From the NCBI GenBank assembly GCA_937889545.1, contig CALAOT010000086.1:1-42606 (forward strand): a stretch of DNA of 42,606 nucleotides, given 5' to 3'. The notes beneath the pieces are model-generated. The model saw nothing but the letters and a program-made list of their open reading frames with translations, did not search any database and was not told the origin of the DNA. The DNA comes from an uncultured Opitutaceae bacterium. GTDB lineage: Bacteria > Verrucomicrobiota > Verrucomicrobiia > Opitutales > Opitutaceae. This document shows, piece by piece, positions 24,306-32,882 of the stretch. Numbering within the stretch: the stretch's first letter is position 1; every line of letters begins with the position of its first letter. Made by a program: the position numbers and the translations under genes.

Positions 24306-26261
24306 ATGGAGCAGGCCAAGCTGGAGACGCCGGCCGCGACCCCCCCTTCCCCGCCCGCCGCAAGGTCCGAGTGGCTGCTGAGCGCCGCCATCGCCATACT
24401 CCTCCTAACGTGGATGGCGGCGGCGGGCGCGCGCCTGGCGGGCACGCTTTCCGTGACGAGGGACGAGCCGGGCCACCTAAGCGCAGGGTTGAGCGGCTGG
24501 GGGAACGGCGACTACCGGCAATCCACGGGCAACCTTTTCTTCGCGCAGAAATGGGCGGCATGGCCGCTCTTCCACAAGGGGCTGAGCCCCCCCGATCCGG
24601 AGCTGCAGCGCGAGTTGGGGTGGAATCCCCTGCTGGTAGGGGAGGCGCTTCTCTTCTCAGGCCGCGCCGATCCGCTGGGAATCCTGGCGCCGGCGAGGCG
24701 AATGACGCTCGTGCTCTGCCTGCTGACCGGGATCCTCGTCTGGGGCTGGGCGGCCTGGCTGGCCGGGCCCCGGGCGGGGGCCCTGGCGGCGCTCCTCTAC
24801 GCGACCAGCCCCGTGATCCTGGCGAACGGCGTCCTGGTGACGACCGACACGGGCGCGGCGTTCTGGTACATCGCCGCCCTGGTATGCTATGCGTGGCTCC
24901 TGCGGCGCCCCTCGGCGCGCCCGGCCGCCGCCACCGGCCTCTGCGCCGCGATGATGCTCCTGTCGAAGTTCTCGGCCGTCGCGTGGATGGCCGGGGCCGG
25001 GCTGCTCCTCGGCTGGCACCTTTGGCGCCAGCGCGGCAGGTGCCGGATCGCCCCGCTCGTCGGGTGGCATGCCGGCGCGTGCGCGGTCGCCTGGGTCTCC
25101 ATCTGGGCCTTCTTCGGCTGGGAGTTCCGCCCGGGAGGGTTCGCGTACCTTGCATCGGATCCCCCCACCGCCGCGGGGCTCGCCGTCGGCTTTCTTAGCC
25201 GCTGGCATGCTCTGCCCGAGCCCTACCTGCGCGAGGTGCTTGTGTTTGCGGACATCATGAAGCCGCGGCCCGCCTACCTCTTCGGCGAATTCCGGACCGG
25301 CGGGTTCTGGGACTACTTCCCCGTCGCGTTCCTGACCAAGAGCACGGTTGCGATGCTCCTGGCGCTCGGCGCCTGGCTGTTCGTGCGCCTGCCTGCGCGG
25401 CCGGAGGCGGAGCGGCTGTCTCTCGAAATCTCCCCCGTCTTTGCCGGGGCCCTTGGCTACGCGGCCGTCGCCATGCTGACGCCGCTCAACATCGGCGTCC
25501 GGCACATCCTGCCCCTTTTCCTGGTGACCGCGGTGGCGGGGGGGGTGGCGCTCGCCCGCGCAGCCCGGATGGGCTGGGCATCGCGCGCATTCGCCGGCTC
25601 GGTCGCGCTCCTTGCGGCGGCCGAGGGTTTCTCCGCGCGCCGGCAGCCGCTCGCCTGGTTCAACGCCATCGCCGGCGGCCCGATGTCCGGCTTCCGGATC
25701 ATGGTCGATTCCTCCCTGGAATGGGGCGGCGACCTTCCCGAACTCATCGCCTGGGAGAGGGACCTGCGGAAGACCGACCGCGATTCGCCCCTGTTCGTCT
25801 GCCTCCTCGGCCCGCCGGGCCACGAGCATTACGGGCTGCCGGCGACGAACATGGAATGGGCCTTCGAGAACGGGGGCGTCCGCGCGGGCTATTTCGTGTT
25901 CGGCGCGACGCGGCTCGTCGGCGGCCCGGCGGAATTCTACGGGCAGTGGTCCGAGAAGCTCAGGCATGAGTGGAACGTCGACGGGGCGCCAGCGTGGCAC
26001 GGGCCCCTGCCGCACACCCTCGCGCAGCTCGCCGTGGCGCGCCTGGCGGCCAGCTGCCGCAGGCTGGCGCCAGCCGAAAGGATTGGGCCGGTCTATTTCG
26101 TCTATCGCCTGGACGAGGGGGCCCTCGAGCGCGCCCTCGGACAGGACGAGGGCGGCGTGGCACGCGACGGACGCTTCATGCCGGCGCCGGCCGCAATCGC
26201 ATCGCTTTCCTCAGGGGTTCACGGCCGGCAGCCATCGGCCGGGACGGCGCTGTCTCGCTGA
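24306..26261 (+). CDS. GT39-like membrane glycosyltransferase (ArnT/PMT type)
   Basis: This 651-residue protein has about ten to twelve hydrophobic segments between residues 22 and 450 and a soluble C-terminal part. The first loop has the acidic DE pair in VTRDEPGHLSAG (Asp53-Glu54), the catalytic site signature of GT-C enzymes of the PMT/ArnT family that use polyprenyl-phosphate sugar donors. Later signatures include ALLYATSPVILANGVLVTTDTG and TPLNIGVRHILPLF. The acceptor, whether lipid, protein or glycan, is unknown. It lies 15 bp after the LytTR regulator gene and is probably co-transcribed with it. A broken paralogue lies at 28530-30150. Confidence 0.87.
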   Translation: MEQAKLETPAATPPSPPAARSEWLLSAAIAILLLTWMAAAGARLAGTLSVTRDEPGHLSAGLSGWGNGDYRQSTGNLFFAQKWAAWPLFHKGLSPPDPELQRELGWNPLLVGEALLFSGRADPLGILAPARRMTLVLCLLTGILVWGWAAWLAGPRAGALAALLYATSPVILANGVLVTTDTGAAFWYIAALVCYAWLLRRPSARPAAATGLCAAMMLLSKFSAVAWMAGAGLLLGWHLWRQRGRCRIAPLVGWHAGACAVAWVSIWAFFGWEFRPGGFAYLASDPPTAAGLAVGFLSRWHALPEPYLREVLVFADIMKPRPAYLFGEFRTGGFWDYFPVAFLTKSTVAMLLALGAWLFVRLPARPEAERLSLEISPVFAGALGYAAVAMLTPLNIGVRHILPLFLVTAVAGGVALARAARMGWASRAFAGSVALLAAAEGFSARRQPLAWFNAIAGGPMSGFRIMVDSSLEWGGDLPELIAWERDLRKTDRDSPLFVCLLGPPGHEHYGLPATNMEWAFENGGVRAGYFVFGATRLVGGPAEFYGQWSEKLRHEWNVDGAPAWHGPLPHTLAQLAVARLAASCRRLAPAERIGPVYFVYRLDEGALERALGQDEGGVARDGRFMPAPAAIASLSSGVHGRQPSAGTALSR

Positions 26262-26292
26262 CCCGCGCATCCCAGCCGCCGGGGGCGCCGCG

Positions 26293-26523
26293 TCACCCGT
26301 CGCTGCCGATGCACTCCGTCGGGCAGCCCTGCCGGGCCTCCTCGACCAACGCTAGCTCTTCCGGAGTCGTTGGTTGGCGATAGATTATCGAATACCCGTT
26401 TTCCTCGTGCCTCTTGAAGAAATCGGGGGCCGTGCCGCGGCAGAGGTCGCAGTCAATGCAGCTTCCGTCGACGTAGTATGGGCCGGGGACGTTTTCAGCC
26501 AGACGTTCGGTTTTGTTAGCCAT
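26293..26523 (-). CDS. Small [4Fe-4S] ferredoxin
   Basis: This 76-residue soluble protein has cluster ligands Cys22-x2-Cys25-x2-Cys28 (CIDCDLCRG) and Cys67-Pro (GCPTE), plus an extra Cys71. That gives a single cluster of the 4Fe-4S type rather than the two-cluster bacterial type. It begins MANKTERLAENVPG, and the region between the clusters holds acidic helices. It carries electrons to an unidentified partner; no oxidoreductase gene is adjacent. It is divergent from the LysR regulator, with 56 bp between start codons that hold a palindrome, so it may be the regulated target. Confidence 0.9.
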   Translation of the reverse strand: MANKTERLAENVPGPYYVDGSCIDCDLCRGTAPDFFKRHEENGYSIIYRQPTTPEELALVEEARQGCPTECIGSDG

Positions 26524-26562
26524 TCCTGCATCATACCCCAGGTTGGATTCTCCGTGAAATTC

Positions 26563-26581
26563 ATTAGTATTATTGTTTAAT
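26563..26581. promoter_or_regulatory. LysR-type ATTA-N11-TAAT palindrome overlapping the lysR-like start
   Basis: ATTA, 11 bp, then TAAT. The T-N11-A form is the classical LysR recognition core. The site overlaps the start codon of the LysR gene and lies about 40 bp before the divergent ferredoxin start, the usual place for autorepression and target control. Confidence 0.5.
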
Positions 26582-27500
26582 GCTCTTTGTGCATGATTTC
26601 CTCACGACCGCCCCGTTTGACATCTATGGCCTGCATCTCTTCCACCTGGTCGCCAAGCACGGCAGCTTCACGAAGGCCGCCGAGGTAGCTGGGCTGACCC
26701 AGAGCGCGGTGACGCGGCAGGTGCAGGGGATGGAGCGGAGGCTGGGCCTGGAGCTCTTCGAGCGGACAACCCGCAGCGTGCACCTCACGCCGGCCGGCTC
26801 CATGCTCCTGAGGGAGTCGGCGCGGCTGCTCGGCGACGTAGGGCACACCCTCCAGAGAATCCGCGAGGACTTCGCAAACGCCAAGAAGGAGATACGCGTG
26901 GGCGTCTCTCGGTCCATCGGCCTCGCCTACATGCCGGGGTTCTTCCACGCCAACCTCAAGCGCCTGCCTCAGGTCGGCTACCGCGTCTCCTACCAGGCGA
27001 GCGTCGACATTGTGTCCGCGATCGAGCGCAACGAACTGGACGTGGGCGTCCTCTGCCCGCCCCTGAGGATGCCCCGCACGCTGCGGGTGACCCACCGCTT
27101 CACCGATACTTTCACGTTGATAGGCCCCGCGAACGCGGCGCCCGTGTTCGAGCCGTCCTTCAGGGAGGGGATGCTGGAATGGGCGGCCCGCCAGTACTGG
27201 CTTCTCATTGATGAAGGCACAAACTCGGGAAAGCGCCTGCGCATCTGGATGAGCGAGCAGGGCCTGACGGTGGAGCCCGGCCTGCAGCTCGACAGCTTTG
27301 ACCTGATCATCAACCTGGTCGCGCTCGGGATGGGCGTTAGCTTCGTCCCGACCCGCGCCCTGGCCCTGTATGGCACAAAACAGACCCTGCGCCGGCTGCC
27401 GTGGCCGGATCGGTTCGTTCGCGAGTTGATCGTCGTCGTCCGCCGCAACCGGAAGATCCCGGGACACCTGGAGCAGTTCATAGGGAACGTCTTGTTCTGA
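26580..27500 (+). CDS. LysR-family transcriptional regulator
   Basis: This 306-residue protein has an N-terminal winged helix-turn-helix (GLHLFHLVAKHGSFTKAAEV, then GLTQSAVTRQVQGMERRLGLELFERTTRSVHLTPAG). It is typical LysR with a linker helix to about residue 90. An effector-binding domain of two subdomains follows (IRVGVSRSIGLAYMPGF and the second half around FDLIINLVALGMGVSFVPT). Family proteins act as tetramers and respond to a small co-inducer. It is divergent from the ferredoxin gene. No Shine-Dalgarno sequence precedes the ATG at 26580; an alternative ATG lies at 26592. The effector is unknown. Confidence 0.93.
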   Translation: MLFVHDFLTTAPFDIYGLHLFHLVAKHGSFTKAAEVAGLTQSAVTRQVQGMERRLGLELFERTTRSVHLTPAGSMLLRESARLLGDVGHTLQRIREDFANAKKEIRVGVSRSIGLAYMPGFFHANLKRLPQVGYRVSYQASVDIVSAIERNELDVGVLCPPLRMPRTLRVTHRFTDTFTLIGPANAAPVFEPSFREGMLEWAARQYWLLIDEGTNSGKRLRIWMSEQGLTVEPGLQLDSFDLIINLVALGMGVSFVPTRALALYGTKQTLRRLPWPDRFVRELIVVVRRNRKIPGHLEQFIGNVLF

Positions 27501-27595
27501 CCCGGTTGCTGACCATTCTTGAACCCACGGGCCTCGACGATAGAAATGGGGCTGGTTCACCGGAGCCCGGGCTCTATGGTCAGACCACCCTCCCC

Positions 27596-28432
27596 ATGAA
27601 AGACGCAACAACCCAATGCCAGGAGAAGCGCAAGCTCCGGGGATCGACCTTCGCGGTCCTCCTGCTCGGCCTCGGCCTCGCGATCGTCATCATCGTCCTC
27701 AGTGTCAAGATCCACCGCCAGAACGCCCAAGTCACACAGGCCGCCCAAGCCGCACAGGCAGCCAACGCCCCGAAACAGGTGACGCAGGGCAAGCCCGACA
27801 CGGCTCAGGCGCAAACCGAGCTGGACAAGGCCGCCTCAGCCCGGCTGCAGTCGCAGCTGGACCTGGCCAGGACCCAGGAATCGGAACTGCAGGCGCAGCT
27901 GGACAGGGCCAAGGCCCAGTCGGGCGACGTCCAGGCGCAGCTGGACAGGTCCAAGGCCCAGTCGGCGGAGCTGCAGTCGCAGCTGGACAGGTCCAAGGCC
28001 CTATCGGACGACCTCCTGACCAAGCTCGGCCAGGCCACCGCGGGATCGTCCCAACTGCTTGCGCAGCTCGGCCACGCAAAGGCCCAGTCGATCGACCTGC
28101 AGGCGCGGCTGCAGAAGGCGGAAGGCGAGATCACCCAGCTCCAGCCCCTGGTCCTGCGGGCGCGACATATGCCGGTCACGACCTCGTTCGAGAGGGTGCG
28201 CGGGAGCGGATTCGATTTCGTCAGCGGGGTGCGCACCATCACGCTGCACATCAACAATCCTTTTCCCCACCCGTTGAGCGTGACGGTCACCATCACCAAC
28301 CCGGAAAAGTCCAGCTCCCAGGCCATGATGATCGGGGGCGCCGCAACGCTGAATGTCGAGAAGCTGGGCGCGGGGGACACGGTCGTCATTGCAAGCGAGG
28401 GCTACGACCCGGTGACCCTGACAGCGCAGTGA
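27596..28432 (+). CDS. Coiled-coil membrane protein with 14-residue repeats, function unknown
   Basis: This protein has 278 residues from the ATG at 27596. A short polar N-terminus is followed by one transmembrane segment at about residues 18-38 and a Gln/Ala-rich linker. Seven tandem 14-residue units (residues 86-183; e.g. AQLDRAKAQSGDVQ) follow, each equal to two heptads, so a long coiled coil is expected. The C-terminal part, about residues 190-278, is a beta-rich domain of unknown type (FERVRGSGFDFVSGVRTITL, NPFPHPLSVTVTITN). The repeats probably form a stalk projecting from the membrane. It resembles no named family I recognise. The frame is open upstream to 27401, but that part overlaps the LysR gene. 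It follows that gene by 95 bp on the same strand. Confidence 0.8.
   Translation: MKDATTQCQEKRKLRGSTFAVLLLGLGLAIVIIVLSVKIHRQNAQVTQAAQAAQAANAPKQVTQGKPDTAQAQTELDKAASARLQSQLDLARTQESELQAQLDRAKAQSGDVQAQLDRSKAQSAELQSQLDRSKALSDDLLTKLGQATAGSSQLLAQLGHAKAQSIDLQARLQKAEGEITQLQPLVLRARHMPVTTSFERVRGSGFDFVSGVRTITLHINNPFPHPLSVTVTITNPEKSSSQAMMIGGAATLNVEKLGAGDTVVIASEGYDPVTLTAQ
27851..28144 (+). repeat. 42-bp tandem repeat, seven units, in frame
   Basis: Units start every 42 bp from 27851. Units 2-4 are closest to each other (gcgcagctggacagg and near variants); units 5 and 7 are most diverged. Each encodes a 14-residue unit of the coiled coil. Confidence 0.85.
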
Positions 28433-28465
28433 GGGGCAATGGCGGCCGCGGCCGCACCCTGCCCC
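28433..28465 (+). terminator. Hairpin after the coiled-coil gene
   Basis: GGGGCA (28433-28438) pairs with TGCCCC (28460-28465), enclosing the self-complementary GCGGCCGCGGCCGC. It begins directly at the stop codon. There is no T-tract, so it may be a partial terminator. Confidence 0.4.
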
Positions 28466-28529
28466 AGCCAGCTCCGCGCTTGCGTAGCCCGGAATCGGCC
28501 CCCCAGACTGGCGGAGAGACGTCCTCCCC

Positions 28530-30150
28530 ATGGCCCCCAAGGTATCCCGGGACGAGCCCGACAGCCTGAAGCGCTGGGCTCCGGCCCTGCTCCTCCTCGG
28601 CGCCGCCGCGCTGTACCTCTTCCGCCTGGGACGCGTGGGCCTGTACGATCTGGACGAAAGCGTCTACGCGAAGGTCTCACGGGAGATGCTGGTGTTGAAG
28701 AATTGGGTGACGCCCCACCTCGACTTCATCCCCTTTGTCGAGAAGCCGCCGCTGCTCTACTGGCTCAACGCAATTGCCCTCAAGGCCCTGGGCCTCTCGG
28801 AATTCTTCGCCCGGCTTCCGACGGCCCTGGCGGCGGTCGCCGGGGTCGGGTTCGTCTATGGCATCGGCCGCGATCTCTGGGGCCGCCATGGGTGGCGCGG
28901 CCCTCGCGAAGGGCCTTCCGGGACTCGTGTTCCCGGCGCTGGCGGTCGGCGCCTTCCTGCTGCTCACGCGGGACTGGCGGCTTGTGCGCCGGCTGGAGCT
29001 CGTGCGGGGCGGCGCCCTCTTCCTGCTCATCACGGTTCCCTGGCACGTCCTCGTTGCCCGCGAGAATCCCGGGTTCCTGTGGTTCTATCTCGTGAACGAG
29101 CACTTCCTGCGGTTCCTCGGCCACCGGGAGCTCGTGAACTACGCCTCCCTGCCGGCCTCCACCTACCTCGCCATGACCCTGGTCTGGTTCTGCCCCTGGA
29201 GCATCTTCCTGCCCGCGGCCCTGCGCCGGTGCTGGCCCCGGACCCTTTCGGGCGGCCGTGCGGAGCGCGGATCCCTCCTCATCCTGCTCTGGGCGGGCGC
29301 CGTGATCGGCTTTTTCGCCCTGAGCAGCTCGCGGCTCGAATACTACGCCCTGCCGGCCCTGCCGGCCCTCGCCCTCTGCGGTGGGCAGCCTGTGGGACAA
29401 CGAAATGGGCATGCCCCGGGACGAGGCCCGGTCCGGCGCCCTCGCGGCGACCTGGATCGGGCTGATCGCCTTTGTCGCGTGCCTCGCGCCCGCCGCCTAT
29501 CTTTTCCCGCGCCTCGAGCACATGCGCTTCTACAACCTGTTTCCCGACGCGTTCCCGCCCAGGGGATCCGCCGCCGGCGGCATTCCCGCCACCGCGAGGG
29601 TCTATGTCGAGCCGGGCTTCGCCCGCCTGGTCCCGCTGCTCGAGACCGCGGTCGCCCTAGTCGTCGCGGGAACCGCCGTTTCCGCCTGGGCCTCGTTCCG
29701 CCGCCGGCCGGGGCTTGCGCTGACCTGCCTGGTCGGGGCGATGGGAGTCGGTCTGACCGCCATCGAGGACGGGCTCCTGCTTTTCGAGCCCATCCGCTCC
29801 ACCGTCCGGCTGGCCGGCGTGCTGCGCGACGAGCTTCGGCCGGGGGAGCAGATCCTGGTCGAGGGGAAATACGAGCATCACGCCGGCATCGGCTTCTACA
29901 CGCGGCAGCGCGTGCGCATCTACCGCGGATCGTATGGGATCCTGATGCACGGCTCCCGGTACGCCGACAGCGCGGGCACGTTCGTCTCCGAGGAGGAATT
30001 CGCGCGCCTGTGGAGGGGGCCGGGGCGGGCCTACCTGGTGCCGACGCCCCGGATTGCCTGTCCCGGCTGCGGGTCCTGGCCCCGGCCACGGTCATCCTCG
30101 GCCGCACCGGCGGCAACTGGCTGTTCGCCAATGGCGCCCGGGCGGACTGA
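28530..30150 (+). pseudogene. Broken GT39-like membrane glycosyltransferase
   Basis: The first frame begins MAPKVSRDEPDSLKRW and keeps the DE motif in LYDLDESVYAKVSREM (Asp-Glu) up to GIGRDLWG near 28880. The protein then resumes in the next frame as MGGAALAKGLPGLVFPAL. In intact relatives these points lie about 75 residues apart, so some 220 bp are missing. Near 29378-29383 the frame shifts again: ALALC continues as VGSLWDNEMG after one extra base. Near 30044-30050 it returns for the ending CLSRLRVLAPATVILGRTGG. The last two shifts lie in short G or C runs and could be sequencing errors; the first cannot. The gene is therefore called a pseudogene, with the intact paralogue at 24306-26261. 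Confidence 0.8.
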
Positions 30151-30304
30151 CGGGAGGCCCGGCCGCATTCCGGACCGGCCTCAACTTGGCCCTTGACGCG
30201 GTTTTGCCGGCTTCGCAGAGAGTCTCCGGTCAATCCCCGGGCCGCGGCGCGGGCTGCGCGAGCCTCACCCCAAAACGAAATGTGCACGTAACCCCCAAAA
30301 GCAT

Positions 30305-30901
30305 ATGGCCGAAATCGCCACGAGAGAGATCAAAGACACCACCGCCAACCCGGCTCCCCTGGGCCTGCTGGCGTTCGGCATGACCACCGTCCTGCTGAAC
30401 CTCCACAACGCCGGATTCTTCGAGCTGGGCAGCATGATCCTGGGCATGGGGATCTTCTACGGCGGGGCCGCCCAGGTCATCGCGGGCATCATGGAATGGA
30501 AGAAGAACAACACCTTCGGCACCACCGCATTCCTCTCCTATGGCATGTTCTGGCTGACGCTCGTGGCGCTTGTGGCGCTGCCGAAGCAGATCCCGGGCAT
30601 CGCCGCAACCAGCGGACCGGCCCTTGTCGCCTACCTGGCAATCTGGGGAGTCTTCACCGCATGCCTGTTCATCGGGACGCTGCGGCTGAACCGGGCGCTG
30701 CAGTTCGTCTTCGCATCCCTCGTGGTCCTGTTCTTCATGCTGGCCATCGGGCACCACCTCGTGAACCACCCGAGGATCATCACATATGCCGGCTATGAGG
30801 GGATCGTCTGCGGCCTGTCGGCGATGTACACGGGAGTCGCCCTGGTGCTGAACGAACTGTACGGGCGCAGCGTGCTCCCGATCGGGCCGGTCCAGCGGTA
30901 G
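30305..30901 (+). CDS. satP: Acetate uptake transporter, GPR1/FUN34/YaaH (SatP) family
   Basis: This 198-residue inner-membrane protein has six hydrophobic helices and the family signature [14 protein letters not shown] (residues 15-28). That is followed by NLHNAGFF and [18 protein letters not shown], as in SatP/YaaH. SatP takes up acetate and succinate as a hexameric channel-like carrier. It stands alone on the plus strand, 154 bp after the broken glycosyltransferase. It is followed by a terminator and the convergent fucosidase gene. With the neighbouring CE2-like esterase, uptake of acetate released from glycans is plausible but not proven. Confidence 0.92.
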   Translation: MAEIATREIKDTTANPAPLGLLAFGMTTVLLNLHNAGFFELGSMILGMGIFYGGAAQVIAGIMEWKKNNTFGTTAFLSYGMFWLTLVALVALPKQIPGIAATSGPALVAYLAIWGVFTACLFIGTLRLNRALQFVFASLVVLFFMLAIGHHLVNHPRIITYAGYEGIVCGLSAMYTGVALVLNELYGRSVLPIGPVQR

Positions 30902-30976
30902 TCCGGGGCGGGAGGCAGCAAGGCCGGAACGCGCGGGGCGCCCCCGGGCGCGGGCCGCGCGGCAGGCCCGGTGCAG

Positions 30977-30997
30977 CCCGGCGGGGGCCGGGTTCTT
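30977..30997 (+). terminator. Hairpin terminator between satP and fucosidase genes
   Basis: CCCGGC and GCCGGG form a 6-bp stem around a GGGG loop, followed by TTCTT. It lies between the two convergent genes, with the T-rich side towards the plus strand. Confidence 0.55.
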
Positions 30998-31000
30998 CGC

Positions 31001-32416
31001 CTAGGACGCCGGCCCCTTGGGCGTGGTGGCGAGGTCCAGGCGCCCCTCCATCTCGACCTTGATGACGGTGGCATCGGGATCGACCCACTTCTCGGGCAAA
31101 TCGATCCAGATGATGCCGGGCATGTTCACCCAGCTGGCGCCGCCAATGGTCTTGTGGCTGAGTTCCGGCCCCCCCAGGACGCTGATGCGCTTGATCCTGT
31201 TGCGGACTCCCTTCAGCGCCAGGGAGTCGACGGGCCTGTCGAAGAAGATCAGGTACAGCGTGTCGCGCGCCTGGTTGAGCGTGGAGGCGCCGTAGAAATA
31301 GCCCGGGGGCAGGCCGGCCACGGACCCGTACAGGGCCTCCGCATGCTTGTGGGTCCAGCGGCCGAGCCCGTGCAGGACCGCCTCCTCCTCCGGCTGGAGG
31401 GTTCCGTCGCTATGCGGGCCGATGTCGAGAAGCAGGTTGCCCCCCATGCCGGCGCACTCCGCCAGCATGCGCACGACCTGCCTGACGGTCTTGTAATTGC
31501 GGTCGGCCCTCTGGTAGCCCCAGGAGTCGTTGATCGTCATGCAGAACTCCCACGGCCCCGTCGGCGGCACCAGGGGCAGGAACTGCTCCGGGGTGGCATA
31601 ATCGCCATAGGGCCCCATCCGGCTGTTGAGGATGACGCCGGGATTCGAGGCCTTCAGCTGGGCGCGCAGCTCCTTGAAGCGCCATTGCTCCGCGCTCCTC
31701 TCCCAGTCCCCGTCGAACCAGAGCAGGTCGGGCCTGAAACGGGTGCTGAGCTCCTGGAGCTGCCCGCGATGAAATGTGAGGAACCGCTCCCATGCCTCGG
31801 GGCTTTCCGCCCCCTGAGGATAGCTGTACACATTCTTGAACTGCGGGTCCGATGGGCCGTGGGCCCCCGGCGGCAGGATGCTGGCATAGTCCGGATGCCC
31901 CCAGTCGAGATGGGAGAAATAGAGGCCGACCTTGAGCCCCTGGCTTCGGAGGGCCTCGCAATACGGCCCCACCAGGTCGCGCCCCGCCGGCGATCCGTCC
32001 TTGGCGTTCAACCTGGAAAGCTTCGTGTCCCAGAGCGCAAAGCCGTCGTGGTGCTTGCTCGTGAGCACGGCGTATCTAGCCCCGGCCTCCTTGAACAGCA
32101 TCGCCCAGTGTCCGGGATCGTAGGCCGACGCCGTGAAGGTCCTGGCCTGCGCGTAGTATTCGTCATGCGGCATCTGCCCGTCATGGAAAGCCCATGACTC
32201 GCTGCCCTTCCCTTCCGAATAGATGCCCCAGTGGATGAAGATGCCGAGCTTGGCGTCCCGGAACCACTGCATTGAATCCGCTTCGGCCGGTGCCGCCGTC
32301 GGCGGCGGCACCTCGGCTCCGACGGCAGCGAAGGGCGTCGCCAGGCCACAGGCCAGTGCGGCAAGGACGCAGCCAATGATCGGGCGGTGGGGTTTGGTGC
32401 GAGTCGGCAGTTTCAT
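31001..32416 (-). CDS. GH29 alpha-L-fucosidase, secreted
   Basis: This protein has 471 residues from the ATG at 32416; the frame is open to 32629, but only this ATG is followed by a signal peptide (MKLPTRTKPHRPIIGCVLAA, cut after VGA). The catalytic (alpha/beta)8 domain contains DAKLGIFIHWGIYSEG, LTSKHHDGFALWDTKLS and GLKVGLYFSHLDW. It also holds the nucleophile site PDLLWFDGDWE, typical of GH29, which removes alpha-L-fucose with retention. WEFCMTINDSWGYQ and GGNLLLDIGPHSDG are further family signatures. A short C-terminal beta-domain follows. It lies 466 bp downstream of the SGNH esterase gene on the same strand. Likely substrates are fucose-containing glycans such as algal or host polymers. 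Confidence 0.93.
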   Translation of the reverse strand: MKLPTRTKPHRPIIGCVLAALACGLATPFAAVGAEVPPPTAAPAEADSMQWFRDAKLGIFIHWGIYSEGKGSESWAFHDGQMPHDEYYAQARTFTASAYDPGHWAMLFKEAGARYAVLTSKHHDGFALWDTKLSRLNAKDGSPAGRDLVGPYCEALRSQGLKVGLYFSHLDWGHPDYASILPPGAHGPSDPQFKNVYSYPQGAESPEAWERFLTFHRGQLQELSTRFRPDLLWFDGDWERSAEQWRFKELRAQLKASNPGVILNSRMGPYGDYATPEQFLPLVPPTGPWEFCMTINDSWGYQRADRNYKTVRQVVRMLAECAGMGGNLLLDIGPHSDGTLQPEEEAVLHGLGRWTHKHAEALYGSVAGLPPGYFYGASTLNQARDTLYLIFFDRPVDSLALKGVRNRIKRISVLGGPELSHKTIGGASWVNMPGIIWIDLPEKWVDPDATVIKVEMEGRLDLATTPKGPAS

Positions 32417-32882
32417 GTTTTTGGGGATTGGGCGTTGGCGCGAGCCTGGGCGGCGAGCAGCCACAAACATTGGCGGGCTCGTCATGGGCCCGCGAGCATT
32501 GATGCCATGGCCCATGCGCTGGCGGCCAACATTAAACGGATGGGTCGGACCGCAGAAACGGACTCTCCAGCGTGGAAATCCAACAGGCGCAAATCCAACG
32601 GCCAAGAAGAGCCCTTGCCAATCCCACACGCAGATTCACAATCTTCCGATTCCAGACCCTTAAGATTCGTCGAATCGCCCATGGTCCGCCACATGGCAGA
32701 TGCCATAAGGCGATTCACAAATCGCGCGCCATGCGAACCTGCGGCCAGGTCTGGGATAGGTGGCCAGGACCGGGTGGATATGTAAGGCGACAGTTCAGCA
32801 CAGGCTGCCATCTGCACGGCCGAGTGTTTTTCAACGGGTGGTTTCGTTTCAGATCACAAAGAGTGCCCGCGGCGCGCGGTCG
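32417..32882. other. 466-bp gap between fucosidase and SGNH esterase genes
   Basis: No gene is supported. Two symmetric elements stand out: GATTCGTCGAATC at 32664-32676, a perfect 13-bp palindrome, and GCGATT-CACA-AATCGC at 32710-32725. Both are candidates for control sites of the fucosidase gene, 250-300 bp downstream on the minus strand. Confidence 0.4.

Noticed and set aside
32482..32817. 111-codon frame on the minus strand between fucosidase and esterase genes
   Set aside because: No domain, poor coding character and no ribosome-binding site; the stretch holds palindromes more typical of control DNA.
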